In this document: piece after piece, positions 36,033 through 44,722 of the stretch
Layout of the letters: the number at the start of each line of letters is the position of its first letter
Numbering within the stretch: position 1 is the stretch's first letter
DNA from: an uncultured Flavobacteriaceae bacterium
Lineage (GTDB): Bacteria; Bacteroidota; Bacteroidia; Flavobacteriales; Flavobacteriaceae
Length of the DNA: 64,000 bases
NCBI GenBank assembly: GCA_913048115.1
Contig: CAJWVI010000005.1
Span: 1 to 64,000, forward strand
Direction of reading: 5' to 3'
Program-made: the position numbers and the translations under genes
The notes under the pieces: generated by a model
Told to the model about the DNA's origin: nothing
Seen by the model: the letters and a program-made list of their open reading frames with translations, nothing else
Database searches by the model: none

Positions 36033-36037
36033 AGGAT

Positions 36038-37276
36038 ATGCGTTTAGTTATTGTAGGATTGATGATGCTCTTTGTGATATCTTGTCACGAAGCCCCAAGA
36101 AATGTGGTGACCATGCAAGAAGATGTAGCTGTTCTAGCGGCAGATGAAATGGGAGGCAGACAAACTGGAACACCCGGCGAGTTGCTCGCTGCAAAATACA
36201 TCATAACTCGTTTTGAAGCTATTGGGTTAACTCCAAAAGGGAGCCAGGGCCAATATACTCAAACATTTTCCTTTAAGGCGAGCGAGAACCCTCACGAGCA
36301 GTCTGAATTTACTTACATACAAGAAAATGGGTCGGTAACGGGTACCAATGTCATTGGATATATAGACAACAATGCTCCCAATACCGTTATTATAGGAGCG
36401 CATTATGATCATTTAGGAATGGGAGGCGATGGCTCATTGCATAGAGAAGGACCAGCAATTCATAACGGAGCAGATGACAACGCAAGTGGTGTTGCTATAC
36501 TGCTGCGTCTTGCTGAAACATTAAAAAACAACTCTCCTTTAGTAACTCAAAATAATTATTTGTTTATGGCCTTTTCTGGAGAAGAAATGGGGCTGTTAGG
36601 CTCTAATTATTTTGTAAAAAACCCAACGATAAATACCAAAAAGGTAAGCTACATGATAAATATGGATATGGTTGGAAGGCTTAACAAAGAAAAAATAGTA
36701 GCGGTCCATGGCGTTGGAACATCTCCTTTATTTAAACAAACATTGTTTGCCAATAATGACCAAGGCTTAACTATTAATGAGCACGATAGTGGTGTGGGCC
36801 CTAGTGACCATACGTCTTTTTATTTGGCAGATATTCCAGTGCTTCATTTTTTTACAGGACAGCATACAGATTATCATAAACCCGGTGACGATGCAGATAA
36901 ATTAAATTATGAAGGAATGGAGCGTATCTCGGCATATATTACCAATGTGGTTACAGATTTGGATGATGCAGGACAATTAGTATTTAAAAAAACTAAAAAC
37001 GAAAGTGAAGAAGTTCCTATGTTTAAAGTAGCGCTTGGTGTAGTTCCAGACTATTTGTTTAATGGAGAAGGCCTTCGTATTGATGGCATTAGCGAAGATA
37101 AGCCAGCTCAAAAAGCAGGATTACAACGCGGTGATATTGTCGTTAAATTGGGTGCATTAGACACCCCAGATATGATGTCATACATGAAGGCCTTGGCTAG
37201 TTTTGAGGTGGGAGCAACCACAACTGTTACTGTCAATAGAGGTGGCGAAATTTTGGAGCGCCAAGTAACGTTTTAA
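36038..37276 (+). CDS. M28 family zinc peptidase with C-terminal PDZ domain, lipoprotein
   Basis: A 412-aa predicted lipoprotein (LMMLFVISCHEA) with the M28 metal ligands and catalytic residues: GAHYDHLG, NGADDNASG, FSGEEMGLLGS, NMDMVGR and SDHTSF, then a PDZ domain (about residues 320-412) with ISEDKPAQKAGLQRGDIVVKLG. M28 enzymes are aminopeptidases or glutaminyl cyclase-like. The PDZ fusion is common in Bacteroidetes and may position peptide substrates. I moved the start from 35999 to ATG 36038 because of the lipoprotein signal and the promoter box. Confidence 0.93.
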   Translation: MRLVIVGLMMLFVISCHEAPRNVVTMQEDVAVLAADEMGGRQTGTPGELLAAKYIITRFEAIGLTPKGSQGQYTQTFSFKASENPHEQSEFTYIQENGSVTGTNVIGYIDNNAPNTVIIGAHYDHLGMGGDGSLHREGPAIHNGADDNASGVAILLRLAETLKNNSPLVTQNNYLFMAFSGEEMGLLGSNYFVKNPTINTKKVSYMINMDMVGRLNKEKIVAVHGVGTSPLFKQTLFANNDQGLTINEHDSGVGPSDHTSFYLADIPVLHFFTGQHTDYHKPGDDADKLNYEGMERISAYITNVVTDLDDAGQLVFKKTKNESEEVPMFKVALGVVPDYLFNGEGLRIDGISEDKPAQKAGLQRGDIVVKLGALDTPDMMSYMKALASFEVGATTTVTVNRGGEILERQVTF

Positions 37277-37278
37277 AT

Positions 37279-37297
37279 AAAGCCTTACTTAGGCTTT
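37279..37297. terminator. Possible weak convergent terminator hairpin
   Basis: Perfect seven-base inverted repeat AAAGCCT / AGGCTTT with a five-base loop directly after the M28 stop, overlapping the 3' end of the convergent GT2 gene. There is no long T run, so it may not be functional. Confidence 0.3.
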
Positions 37298-38779
37298 GCT
37301 TGTTAGGCTTTTAAAGAAGACAAACCCAAAGCCTATAAAAAGCATGAGGTGGAACGGGAACAGCCCAAAATCTCCTCCTTGGTCTCCTACAATAAAGGCA
37401 GAATACATTCCAAAGGCAAAATAGCACATCAAGAGTCCTTCAAAAATAACGTTTACTGAAATATTATTTTTCAAGTACTTGTTGTCTTTCCATTTATCTT
37501 TTAGGGTACTAATATTAAATTTTGGGGTACGTATAAAATCACTTTTTATACCAATATGCCCTTCAATGACCGCAATAGTATTGTGTAACGAAAAACCCAT
37601 CGCTACAGAGAAAAAGGCGAAAAACATTCCAGTGTATTTTATAAACTGTTTGAACCCTCCTCCATAAATAGATTTGAAAGTGTGCCAATAGCAAACAAAG
37701 AAAATCACAGTGCTAATCACAAAGAAACTCATCACTATGAAATAAACTTTAAGATGCTCGTATTCGTTTTTAATATAAAGCATTGGGATACTTAAAATAG
37801 CCACTAAAAAAATGTTTAAAAACATGGTGCTATTTAGTAAATGAAGTACGCTATGTATCTTGGTTTTTAAAGACACATTTTTACTTACCAAGACCCGTCT
37901 TGCCATTTTTTGAAAATTTTCCGCACCTCCTTTATTCCACCTAAACTGCTGTGAGCGAGCTGCACTTATTACAACTGGTAATTCTGCAGGAGTTTCTACA
38001 TCTTCTAAGTATTTGAATTTCCATGATTTAAGTTGTGCTCTGTAACTAAGGTCTAAATCTTCTGTTAAGGTGTCTCCCTCCCAATTTCCAGCATCCAAAA
38101 TACACGTGCGCCTCCAAGCACCTGCAGTTCCATTAAAGTTTATAAAGTGCCCTTTGCTGTTTCTGCCTACTTGTTCTAAGGTAAAGTGAGCATCAAGTGC
38201 AAAGGCTTGTATTTTAGTTAAGATAGAGTAGTTTTTGTTAATATGTCCCCAACGCGTTTGTACCACACCAATTTCTGGATCTTTAAAATAAGGTATGGTG
38301 CGCTCTAGCCAATTGGTTTGAGGAAGGAAATCTGCGTCAAAAATAGCGATGTATTCTCCTTTAGCTATTTTTAAACCTTCTTTTAATGCACCTGCTTTAA
38401 AGCCTGATCTATTGGTGCGTGTAATGTGTTGTATGTCTAGGCCAGTAGCTTGTAGCTGCTTTATTTTTATTGCCGTTGTTTGTAGAGACTCATCTGTAGA
38501 ATCATCGAGAACTTGTATTTCAAGTTTTTCTCTTGGATACTCTAGTGTAGCAATGTTGTTCAACAAGCGCTCCATTACATACATTTCATTATACACTGGA
38601 AGCTGGATAGTTACCAGGGGGATTTCCTCAGGATTTTTAAAATCAAAGGTATCGCTATGCGTTATTTTTTTCTTAGCATTTAGATAATTAAAGAGAAGGT
38701 TTAATTGCGCTAATGCATACATAAATATAAGCAATAGCGAAATAGAATAAATAACCATGATGATGATTTCCAGTGTCAT
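37289..38779 (-). CDS. Membrane glycosyltransferase family 2, cellulose synthase-like
   Basis: A 496-aa protein with one N-terminal helix, a cytoplasmic GT2 domain and about four C-terminal helices. The processive GT2 motifs are present: DDSTDES, FDADFLPQ (DxD), TEDLDLSYRAQ (TED) and QQFRWNKG (Q-x2-RW). Such enzymes polymerise or transfer sugars across the membrane, or make glycolipids such as glucosylceramide-type products. Substrate unknown. It overlaps the upstream GT2 gene by four bases (ATGA), which implies a joint pathway. Confidence 0.9.
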   Translation of the reverse strand: MTLEIIIMVIYSISLLLIFMYALAQLNLLFNYLNAKKKITHSDTFDFKNPEEIPLVTIQLPVYNEMYVMERLLNNIATLEYPREKLEIQVLDDSTDESLQTTAIKIKQLQATGLDIQHITRTNRSGFKAGALKEGLKIAKGEYIAIFDADFLPQTNWLERTIPYFKDPEIGVVQTRWGHINKNYSILTKIQAFALDAHFTLEQVGRNSKGHFINFNGTAGAWRRTCILDAGNWEGDTLTEDLDLSYRAQLKSWKFKYLEDVETPAELPVVISAARSQQFRWNKGGAENFQKMARRVLVSKNVSLKTKIHSVLHLLNSTMFLNIFLVAILSIPMLYIKNEYEHLKVYFIVMSFFVISTVIFFVCYWHTFKSIYGGGFKQFIKYTGMFFAFFSVAMGFSLHNTIAVIEGHIGIKSDFIRTPKFNISTLKDKWKDNKYLKNNISVNVIFEGLLMCYFAFGMYSAFIVGDQGGDFGLFPFHLMLFIGFGFVFFKSLTSKA

Positions 38780-39471
38780 TTTTTAAACGAATATTTAAAA
38801 ATCCAAGTTAGGATTTTGATGCCAGCAAATATAGCACCTTTTACGGTACCCGAAACCTTTGAAACTCCAATTCTGTTTCTGTACTTCATAGGGATCTCTG
38901 TGTAGCTGTATTTTTGTCTTAGGGCTTTTAATTGCATTTCAACAGTCCATCCATAGGTTTTGTCTTCCATGTGGAGGGCCAGTAATTTGTCATACTTTAT
39001 GGCTCTAAAAGGGCCAAGGTCTGTAAAACGAGAACCAAAAAGCAGTTTCATTAATGAGGTGGCTAGCCAGTTTCCAAATTTTTGCGGCACCGTCATAGCG
39101 CCTTTTTCTCTCAGTGTTTTAACACGAGCACCAATAACAAGATCTATGTTTTTTTCAATAATAGGCCTTACTAGCGATGTTAATTGCTCTGGGTAGTCAC
39201 TATAATCACCATCTAGAAAAACAATAATATCGGGCTTGATTTCTTGTTGGGCCACATAGGCCATAGCTCTTAAACAAGCATGCCCATACCCTCTTTCCAG
39301 TTCTGTTAAGACTTTAGCTCCTGCTTCTCTTGCCTTTTTAGCAGTTTGATCTGAAGAATTATTATTAACTACAATAATTTCGTCAACAATCGACGGAATA
39401 TCTTGAATGACTTTAACTATTGAGCTTTGTTCATTGTAAGCTGGAATGATGACCTTAATTATTTTATTCAA
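38776..39471 (-). CDS. Glycosyltransferase family 2, dolichyl-phosphate-mannose synthase-like
   Basis: A 231-aa GT2 without a large membrane region. VIIPAYNEQSSIVKVI, VVNNNSSDQTA and FLDGDYSDYPEQ are typical of polyprenyl-phosphate mannose/glucose synthases, and RGYGHACLRAM matches the nucleotide-sugar pocket. A C-terminal amphipathic or short hydrophobic helix is present. It overlaps the genes on both sides by four bases. It may supply the polyprenyl-phosphate sugar used by the GT-C-like enzyme at 33391; this is inference. Confidence 0.9.
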   Translation of the reverse strand: MNKIIKVIIPAYNEQSSIVKVIQDIPSIVDEIIVVNNNSSDQTAKKAREAGAKVLTELERGYGHACLRAMAYVAQQEIKPDIIVFLDGDYSDYPEQLTSLVRPIIEKNIDLVIGARVKTLREKGAMTVPQKFGNWLATSLMKLLFGSRFTDLGPFRAIKYDKLLALHMEDKTYGWTVEMQLKALRQKYSYTEIPMKYRNRIGVSKVSGTVKGAIFAGIKILTWIFKYSFKK

Positions 39472-39902
39472 TTTTCTTTTGTAGAGATTTTGAGTTCTTT
39501 TTGTTGCGCTGGTACGATATGCTCATCAAAATACCAAGAGGACCATTTTTCGATCGATAAAAAAAGACCGACACCAACAAATAGGGTTGTAACAATTAAT
39601 AGAATTAAATTTTTTCGTTTACTTTTCTTATCAATGGCGCATTGATTTTGTTTTTTTCTGAAAGAATAAACACCATAGATACCTATACACAATGCGACCC
39701 CCTTTAATACCCAGGCTCCCGTTCCAGAGCTTCCGTCTTCTTTGTAAAAGAAATCAGCAAAAGATATAGCATAAACACCGCTCATTAAACCAAACATAAA
39801 TAAAATAGCAGGTGCAACACAACACAGGATTCCTGCAATTGCAGCACTAATAGAATATTTCAAGCTCCACTTAATTAGATTTGGTTTTCTTTCTAGAGTC
39901 AT
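39468..39902 (-). CDS. Small membrane protein with CysCys in helix 1 (MerT-like feature)
   Basis: A 144-aa protein with about three membrane helices (about residues 18-48, 60-82 and 96-116). Helix 1 contains AGILCCVAPAILFMFGL, a vicinal Cys pair (residues 27-28) resembling the metal-binding pair in the first helix of MerT-type mercury transporters. The remaining sequence does not let me assign it to MerT firmly. It sits between the arsenosugar glycosyltransferase gene and two GT2 genes, has its own promoter box, and overlaps the downstream GT2 by four bases. Confidence 0.7.
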   Translation of the reverse strand: MTLERKPNLIKWSLKYSISAAIAGILCCVAPAILFMFGLMSGVYAISFADFFYKEDGSSGTGAWVLKGVALCIGIYGVYSFRKKQNQCAIDKKSKRKNLILLIVTTLFVGVGLFLSIEKWSSWYFDEHIVPAQQKELKISTKEN

Positions 39903-39923
39903 AGTGTTTTATTTAAAATTAAT

Positions 39924-39931
39924 CAAAGTTA
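39924..39931 (-). promoter_or_regulatory. -7 box TAACTTTG for the CysCys membrane protein / GT2 unit
   Basis: On the minus strand TAACTTTG fits TAnnTTTG and lies 21 bases before the ATG at 39902, in the 29-base gap after the arsenosugar glycosyltransferase stop. It suggests that genes 39902-37289 can be transcribed separately from the arsenosugar genes. Confidence 0.5.
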
Positions 39932-40642
39932 CTAAATATGTTTTTTATAATACTTGTAAATCTCATCTGCAGATCCACCCAACCATTTTTTCATGTATAT
40001 CATCAAAAAGTGATATTGCACCCTCCATATTCCTTTTTTCTGGTACAGCCTTGCAGAGGTGACTATCCATTGTTGAATCACGACAAATTGCTTTCGTTTG
40101 TAGAGTTCGTTAATCAGTATGTTATCTTCATAGATAGTATATTGTTCATCAAAGCCTCCTATTTCTTCAAAGAGATCTTTGGTAATGAACTGGCTTTGAT
40201 CTCCACCACGACACACGCGCCAATTAAAACCAGTGCACCAACTAGCGAGTTTTAACCACCAATGGTTGCTGTCAAACTTCATCTTAAAACACCCTGCTAG
40301 TTTTTGTTTATTCACTTGTGAAATAATAAGGGCGTCAAACCCATTTGGTGGATTTGAATCTGCATGTAAAAAATATAAAATACTGCCTTTGCATTTTTTT
40401 GCTCCAAAATTCATTTGTTTAGCCCGTCCTCTCTCTGAAGAGAAAACATGAACAGCAATGGGAGAAGTTTTTGAGAATTTCATTACTAACCCAACCGTTT
40501 GATCATTACTACCTCCATCAATAACACAAATTTCTGAAATGTTACCCGCCGTAGCTTTTTGGCTTAGGTGTGTTAAAAGCGCTTCAATTATTGAAGCCTC
40601 ATTGAGGACAGGAATGATAATGCTAATAGTATGTATAGGCAT
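39932..40642 (-). CDS. Arsenosugar-associated GT2 glycosyltransferase (TIGR04283-like)
   Basis: A 236-aa GT2 with SIIIPVLNEASIIEALL, VIDGGSNDQTV, YFLHADSNPP (DxD-like) and CRGGDQSQFITK. These match the glycosyltransferase family found with arsenosugar genes in marine bacteria. It would add a sugar or glycerol-type aglycone step to dimethylarsinoyl-ribose, but the actual reaction has not been read from sequence. The neighbours DUF547, ArsM, PNP, DUF2064-type GT and ArsS support the assignment. Confidence 0.87.
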   Translation of the reverse strand: MPIHTISIIIPVLNEASIIEALLTHLSQKATAGNISEICVIDGGSNDQTVGLVMKFSKTSPIAVHVFSSERGRAKQMNFGAKKCKGSILYFLHADSNPPNGFDALIISQVNKQKLAGCFKMKFDSNHWWLKLASWCTGFNWRVCRGGDQSQFITKDLFEEIGGFDEQYTIYEDNILINELYKRKQFVVIQQWIVTSARLYQKKGIWRVQYHFLMIYMKKWLGGSADEIYKYYKKHI

Positions 40643-40666
40643 ACATATATAGGGTTCAAGTTGTTT

Positions 40667-41458
40667 TTACATGTTTAATTTCCAGTCATAATCCATGTAC
40701 AGTACTTTTGCATCGCTATTGATTTTTGTGTCTGCATATGTATTTAAAAAATCAATAAGATTTCCTTCTTGATTGAAGTCTTTTGAAAACCAATTAAATA
40801 TTTTTGATACCCTTATTAGCTCTGGTGTAATTGTATTTCTTTGTGTATCATTCACAAATTTTTTGGCCAAAGTGTCTAATTGCAGATCTACTTTTTTTGC
40901 AGTAAAGGCTTCGTTTAATAAGGGTGGGCAGGAGAAAGACGCACAATTTATACCGAAATGAATTCTAGGGTCTCCCATTTTTCTTAGAATTTGATGTTCT
41001 ATTTCATTTAAATTGTAAAGAGTGCCTCCAAGTTTCCATAAAGATTGTTTCCAAGGTTTTTTGATGTCTTTAATACTCTCAATGGGTTGATTTCTTATTA
41101 TTAAATCTATGGTCAGGGCATTATAGGCATTCATCCAGTAGGCTAATTTGTCTTCATGGCTCCATATCTCTGTGGGCATTTGTTTGCCTAGTTGAGCTAT
41201 GTATAAACGCAGGACCGTTCTGTTTTTTGTAAATTGAGCATAGTCAACGCTTCCATCTAGACGAACAAAATTGTTTAGTAGTTCATTAAACCCTGCGTGA
41301 TCAAAAGCCTCTTTGCTAGTGTTTTTTTTGAGTACTTCTGTATTGTTAAGGCCAGGTAATGTTGGCACACTTTTTTTTGAATTGACCACTTTTTGTGATG
41401 CGCTAGCGCCAAAAAGAAAAAGCGTGATCGTTGATATAATTACATAATTCTTCATCAT
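40667..41458 (-). CDS. DUF547 domain protein, secreted
   Basis: A 263-aa protein with an N-terminal signal peptide and the DUF547 core: KLAYWMNAYNALTIDLI, HFGINCASFSCPPLLNEAF and VSKIFNWFSKDF. The conserved Cys (two in NCASFSC) and nearby Asn/His suggest a papain-like or thiol active site, but function is unknown. DUF547 genes are repeatedly found beside arsenosugar clusters. It begins about 100 bases after the ArsM stop. Confidence 0.9.
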   Translation of the reverse strand: MMKNYVIISTITLFLFGASASQKVVNSKKSVPTLPGLNNTEVLKKNTSKEAFDHAGFNELLNNFVRLDGSVDYAQFTKNRTVLRLYIAQLGKQMPTEIWSHEDKLAYWMNAYNALTIDLIIRNQPIESIKDIKKPWKQSLWKLGGTLYNLNEIEHQILRKMGDPRIHFGINCASFSCPPLLNEAFTAKKVDLQLDTLAKKFVNDTQRNTITPELIRVSKIFNWFSKDFNQEGNLIDFLNTYADTKINSDAKVLYMDYDWKLNM

Positions 41459-41560
41459 TTATAGTCTATGGCAATTAAACAGGTGTGCGTTTAAATAAAA
41501 AAAGGCTATGTCTTAGTCGAGCAATAGACTTTATAATTACAATTTTTTTGTTGGTTTTTT

Positions 41561-42529
41561 TTAGCAGCATCCCCCGCCGTCATAATGGTAGGTAGATTCG
41601 CTAAAATAAATATCATTTCTACCAAGCCCTTGCAGTGCTTTTGTTGTTTTGTCACAAATAGCTAAGGGTTGGTTTTTTAATAAAATATGTCCTTTACCAT
41701 CGTCAAAGAAATCTTCATCTCCATAATAAATAGCAGCTCTACCTGTAAAGATACAAGGACCGTCTTCTGGCATAGGGTCTTTAATAGCGGCTACCTCTAT
41801 AGACTCTATGTAAATTAATTCTTCTGTTGGGTAGTTTTTTGGGTCAAGAATTCTGTAAGGTTTTCTGGCTCTAATCTCGATTGTTCCAAATCCTACATCT
41901 GTAAGGGCTTTAACATATTGTGCAATAGGCAAGCTGCCACTTAAGCAAAGTGCACGAAGACGGTCGTCCTCTCGAAGGGTATCATTCATCGGCTGCTCAC
42001 AGGTAGGATCACTCATTACTAATTTTCCGTGAGGTTTTAAAACACGATACATTTCCTCAATGGCTCGTTTTAAATCTTCTGCTTTAAAGATGTTAAACAA
42101 ACAGTTTTGTGCTGCTACATCAATACTGTTGTCATCAACAGGAAGATGCAAAGCATCTCCTTTTTTTAGGTCTACAAACTCAGATTTAAACCAATCGTTT
42201 TGTGCTTCGGCAACTTTAAAGTTTTTGCGAGAAGCCTCTAGCATTTCATCTACAACATCAACTCCTACAACACCTGCTTTTTGACGGTTGAAATAAGAGA
42301 ATTGCAACAATTCCATACCTCCACCAACGCCTACATATAGCATTTTTGGATTGTTTGATAAATCTCGCGCATGGACTGTGCTACCGCACCCGTAATTCAT
42401 TTCTTGCATGATTTTAGGGATTTTTAATCCTGGTAATTCCCAAACTGGGTTGGTTGTACAACAAAGTCCAATATCTGGTGTAAGGGCTGCTTCTTTATAA
42501 ACATCATGTGTAGCGTCTAGGTAGCTCAT
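41561..42529 (-). CDS. arsM: Arsenite methyltransferase ArsM, arsenosugar type
   Basis: A 322-aa SAM-dependent methyltransferase that would methylate arsenite toward dimethylarsenic, the entry step to arsenosugars. The SAM site is MLYVGVGGGMELLQFSYF followed by VGVDVVDEML. Thiol sites are DIGLCCTTNPVW (Cys23-24), NYGCGST and LCLSGSLP. The C-terminus ends GGGCC, a further Cys pair. Length and CysCys motifs match the arsenosugar-cluster ArsM rather than the short generic form. A near-consensus -7 element is in the 86-base gap upstream. Confidence 0.93.
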   Translation of the reverse strand: MSYLDATHDVYKEAALTPDIGLCCTTNPVWELPGLKIPKIMQEMNYGCGSTVHARDLSNNPKMLYVGVGGGMELLQFSYFNRQKAGVVGVDVVDEMLEASRKNFKVAEAQNDWFKSEFVDLKKGDALHLPVDDNSIDVAAQNCLFNIFKAEDLKRAIEEMYRVLKPHGKLVMSDPTCEQPMNDTLREDDRLRALCLSGSLPIAQYVKALTDVGFGTIEIRARKPYRILDPKNYPTEELIYIESIEVAAIKDPMPEDGPCIFTGRAAIYYGDEDFFDDGKGHILLKNQPLAICDKTTKALQGLGRNDIYFSESTYHYDGGGCC

Positions 42530-42615
42530 TGTTTTAGTGTTTTTTTGTTCTTATAAAAATTAACAAAATAAAATGTAAATTCTTAAAAAGTTGCCCGGCA
42601 GGCATTATATTTTAT

Positions 42616-43428
42616 TTATAGTGATTTGATGAGCTCTGTAAACAGGGTGATCATTTGTGGTTCTGCCTTTCCAGCTTGTGCTATGATATCTGGAATATCA
42701 ACGGGTTTTAAATTGTCTGGATCACACTCGTCTGTCAATACAGAAAGCGCAATAACAGGGAGTTGCAAATGATTGGCAACAATAACCTCTGGCACTGTAC
42801 TCATTCCAACGGCATCTGCGCCAATAACTTTTAGGTATTTATATTCTGCCCGGGTTTCAAGTTGAGGCCCCACAACACTTGCGTATACTCCTTTATGGAG
42901 TGTGATATTACGAGCCAGAGCAATTTCTTCTATTTTGGCATTCATGATAGCATCATAGGGTTGATTCATGTCTACAAAACGCTCTCCTAAAGCAGAGATG
43001 CCTTTAAAGGCCAAAGGCGAACCACCTTGAAGGTTGATGTGGTCATCAACAAGCATAATCTCTCCTTTTTTGAAGTTTAGGTTAATGGCCCCGGAGGCAT
43101 TACTTACAAATAATTTTGTAATTCCTAGTCCTTTCATAACGCGGACAGGAAAGGTAACATCAAGAAGAGAATAGCCTTCATAGACATGAAAACGACCCTG
43201 CATTAACACTACTTTTTTTCCTGCTAGTTCTCCATAGATTAATTTTCCTTTATGAAACTCAACGGTTGCCGTAGGGAAATTAGGAATATGGTTGTAGCTC
43301 ATTTCTGCCTCAATGGTTACATGGTCAATGATTTTGCCTAAACCAGTTCCTAGAATGATTCCTATCTCTGGAGTTCCAAATCCACGTTTTTGTAAAAATT
43401 CTATAGCTTCGTCGATGTATTTAATCAT
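42616..43428 (-). CDS. Purine nucleoside phosphorylase (class I, trimeric type)
   Basis: A 270-aa PNP that splits purine nucleosides with phosphate. Motifs: GIILGTGLGK (phosphate loop), GRFHVYEGY, FVSNASGAINL, and VPEVIVANHL near the base-binding site followed by SVLTDECDPDN. The usual Asn that recognises 6-oxopurines reads Asp here (T-D), which could shift base preference; similar sequences are common in Bacteroidetes. In an arsenosugar cluster it may remove adenine from 5'-deoxy-5'-dimethylarsinoyl-adenosine, a role proposed for such phosphorylases; ordinary purine salvage is equally possible. Confidence 0.93.
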   Translation of the reverse strand: MIKYIDEAIEFLQKRGFGTPEIGIILGTGLGKIIDHVTIEAEMSYNHIPNFPTATVEFHKGKLIYGELAGKKVVLMQGRFHVYEGYSLLDVTFPVRVMKGLGITKLFVSNASGAINLNFKKGEIMLVDDHINLQGGSPLAFKGISALGERFVDMNQPYDAIMNAKIEEIALARNITLHKGVYASVVGPQLETRAEYKYLKVIGADAVGMSTVPEVIVANHLQLPVIALSVLTDECDPDNLKPVDIPDIIAQAGKAEPQMITLFTELIKSL

Positions 43429-43490
43429 AGGGTTTATTATGCTTTTGGTGTAATTATATGTAAAAGGTATTCTTTATTATTTTAGTATAT

Positions 43491-43498
43491 CAAAAATA
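43491..43498 (-). promoter_or_regulatory. -7 box TATTTTTG upstream of PNP
   Basis: Minus-strand TATTTTTG matches TAnnTTTG, 62 bases before the PNP ATG and just after the stop of the preceding glycosyltransferase gene. It may start a PNP-ArsM transcript inside the cluster. Confidence 0.4.
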
Positions 43499-43513
43499 CG
43501 GTTTTCTAAAATG

Positions 43514-44194
43514 CTAGTCTTTCAAGTGGCTTAAGAATTTGTGAAACACCTCTATATCTTTGATGTCATCAAAAATGTCTACATCATTTTTCTCTGTTAA
43601 CAGGCCTACTTTTTCTAATTCTAAATCTTTTAGCGTGTTTTTTAAAACGCTTTGCGCTCCCCAGGTTTTATTTTTAAACAGTGATGGCTTGATCATTTTC
43701 ATGCCCAATAAATAATACCCGCCGTCTTGCGCAGGACCGATAACAAAATCGTTTTTATCTAATGCTGTAAAGCCTTGTTCTATATCTTGTGTGGTCATCT
43801 CATACATGTCACTGCCAATAATGATAGCTCGCTGATAGCCCATGTTAAAAACATCTGTAAAGGCATTATGCATTCTCAGGCCTAAGTTTTCTCCTTCTTG
43901 TTGTTTTTTTCTAAAAATGCTAGGATCCCAAATATCATTGTCTCTAATTTGTACAGAGTAATATACGTAGGTGTCTGCACTACAAGGGCGTGTTATTTTT
44001 TCGGTATGCGCTAGTAGAAATTTATAAATACTTAGGGCGCTTTGATCACCAACGGTAGCTGCCAAACGTGTTTTGCATTTACCTAATTCTGGATTGCGTG
44101 TAAAAATGATAAGGGCATTTTTTGAAGTGGGGAAGTGGAAAACCTCTTTTGAGTTTTCATTGCCTGCTGTATTTTTTAATCCTAAAATTGCCAT
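43514..44194 (-). CDS. Arsenosugar-associated DUF2064 glycosyltransferase (TIGR04282-like)
   Basis: A 226-aa nucleotidyl/glycosyltransferase-fold protein. ALIIFTRNPELGKCKTRLA is the nucleotide-binding loop of the CofC/MobA-like DUF2064 fold, followed by IIGSDMYEMT and GPAQDGGYYLLGMK. The family co-occurs with arsenosugar genes and with the TIGR04283-type GT, which is also present here. The exact donor and acceptor are not known. It is followed 85 bases later by PNP. Confidence 0.88.
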   Translation of the reverse strand: MAILGLKNTAGNENSKEVFHFPTSKNALIIFTRNPELGKCKTRLAATVGDQSALSIYKFLLAHTEKITRPCSADTYVYYSVQIRDNDIWDPSIFRKKQQEGENLGLRMHNAFTDVFNMGYQRAIIIGSDMYEMTTQDIEQGFTALDKNDFVIGPAQDGGYYLLGMKMIKPSLFKNKTWGAQSVLKNTLKDLELEKVGLLTEKNDVDIFDDIKDIEVFHKFLSHLKD

Positions 44195-44214
44195 AGTGAT
44201 TTTGGTAGAACGTC

Positions 44215-44718
44215 TTATTTATTGATAACTTTTATGCCCTTGGTGAGCCACTTACTCCACTTTTTTGAATAGGCGTGTATGCTATCTGTCTCTTTTTGAT
44301 TTAGATTTACTACGGGTAAATTATTGTTTTTCCAATCAAAGATGCCTCCATACAGGTTTTTTATATTAGTATATCCTGCTTTTTGTAGTTTCTCGCCAAT
44401 GTCCTCGCTTCTTACACCCAAAGAACAATACACAACAATGGGAGTGTCTTTGTTTTTTATGTTTTTTGAAACCGTTTTTATATCGAATGTTTTATAACCA
44501 ACATGCCTTGCTCCTTTAATGTGGCTCAGATCATATTCTTTTTTTTCACGGGTGTCTAGAACAATGGTGTTGGCATCATCTTGGAGGGTTGCTAGTGTTT
44601 CACAAGAAATGTACGGGATACTATCATTATTGTATGTTTCAAGAACCTGCTTTAATGTTTGTTGTGAAAACATAGTACTGGCTCCTAAAAAAAACAATAT
44701 GCAATACAGTGTTTTCAT
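44215..44718 (-). CDS. Periplasmic rhodanese-like protein
   Basis: A 167-aa protein with a signal peptide (ending about MFSQQ) and a single rhodanese domain; the active-site loop is VYCSLGVRS with the catalytic Cys, preceded by VLDTREKKEYDLSHI. Rhodanese domains transfer sulfur or act on arsenate (Cdc25/ACR2-like). Export to the periplasm makes a cytosolic arsenate reductase unlikely. It lies four bases after arsS and before the DUF2064 gene, so it belongs to the cluster by position. Confidence 0.88.
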   Translation of the reverse strand: MKTLYCILFFLGASTMFSQQTLKQVLETYNNDSIPYISCETLATLQDDANTIVLDTREKKEYDLSHIKGARHVGYKTFDIKTVSKNIKNKDTPIVVYCSLGVRSEDIGEKLQKAGYTNIKNLYGGIFDWKNNNLPVVNLNQKETDSIHAYSKKWSKWLTKGIKVINK

Positions 44719-44722
44719 GCCT

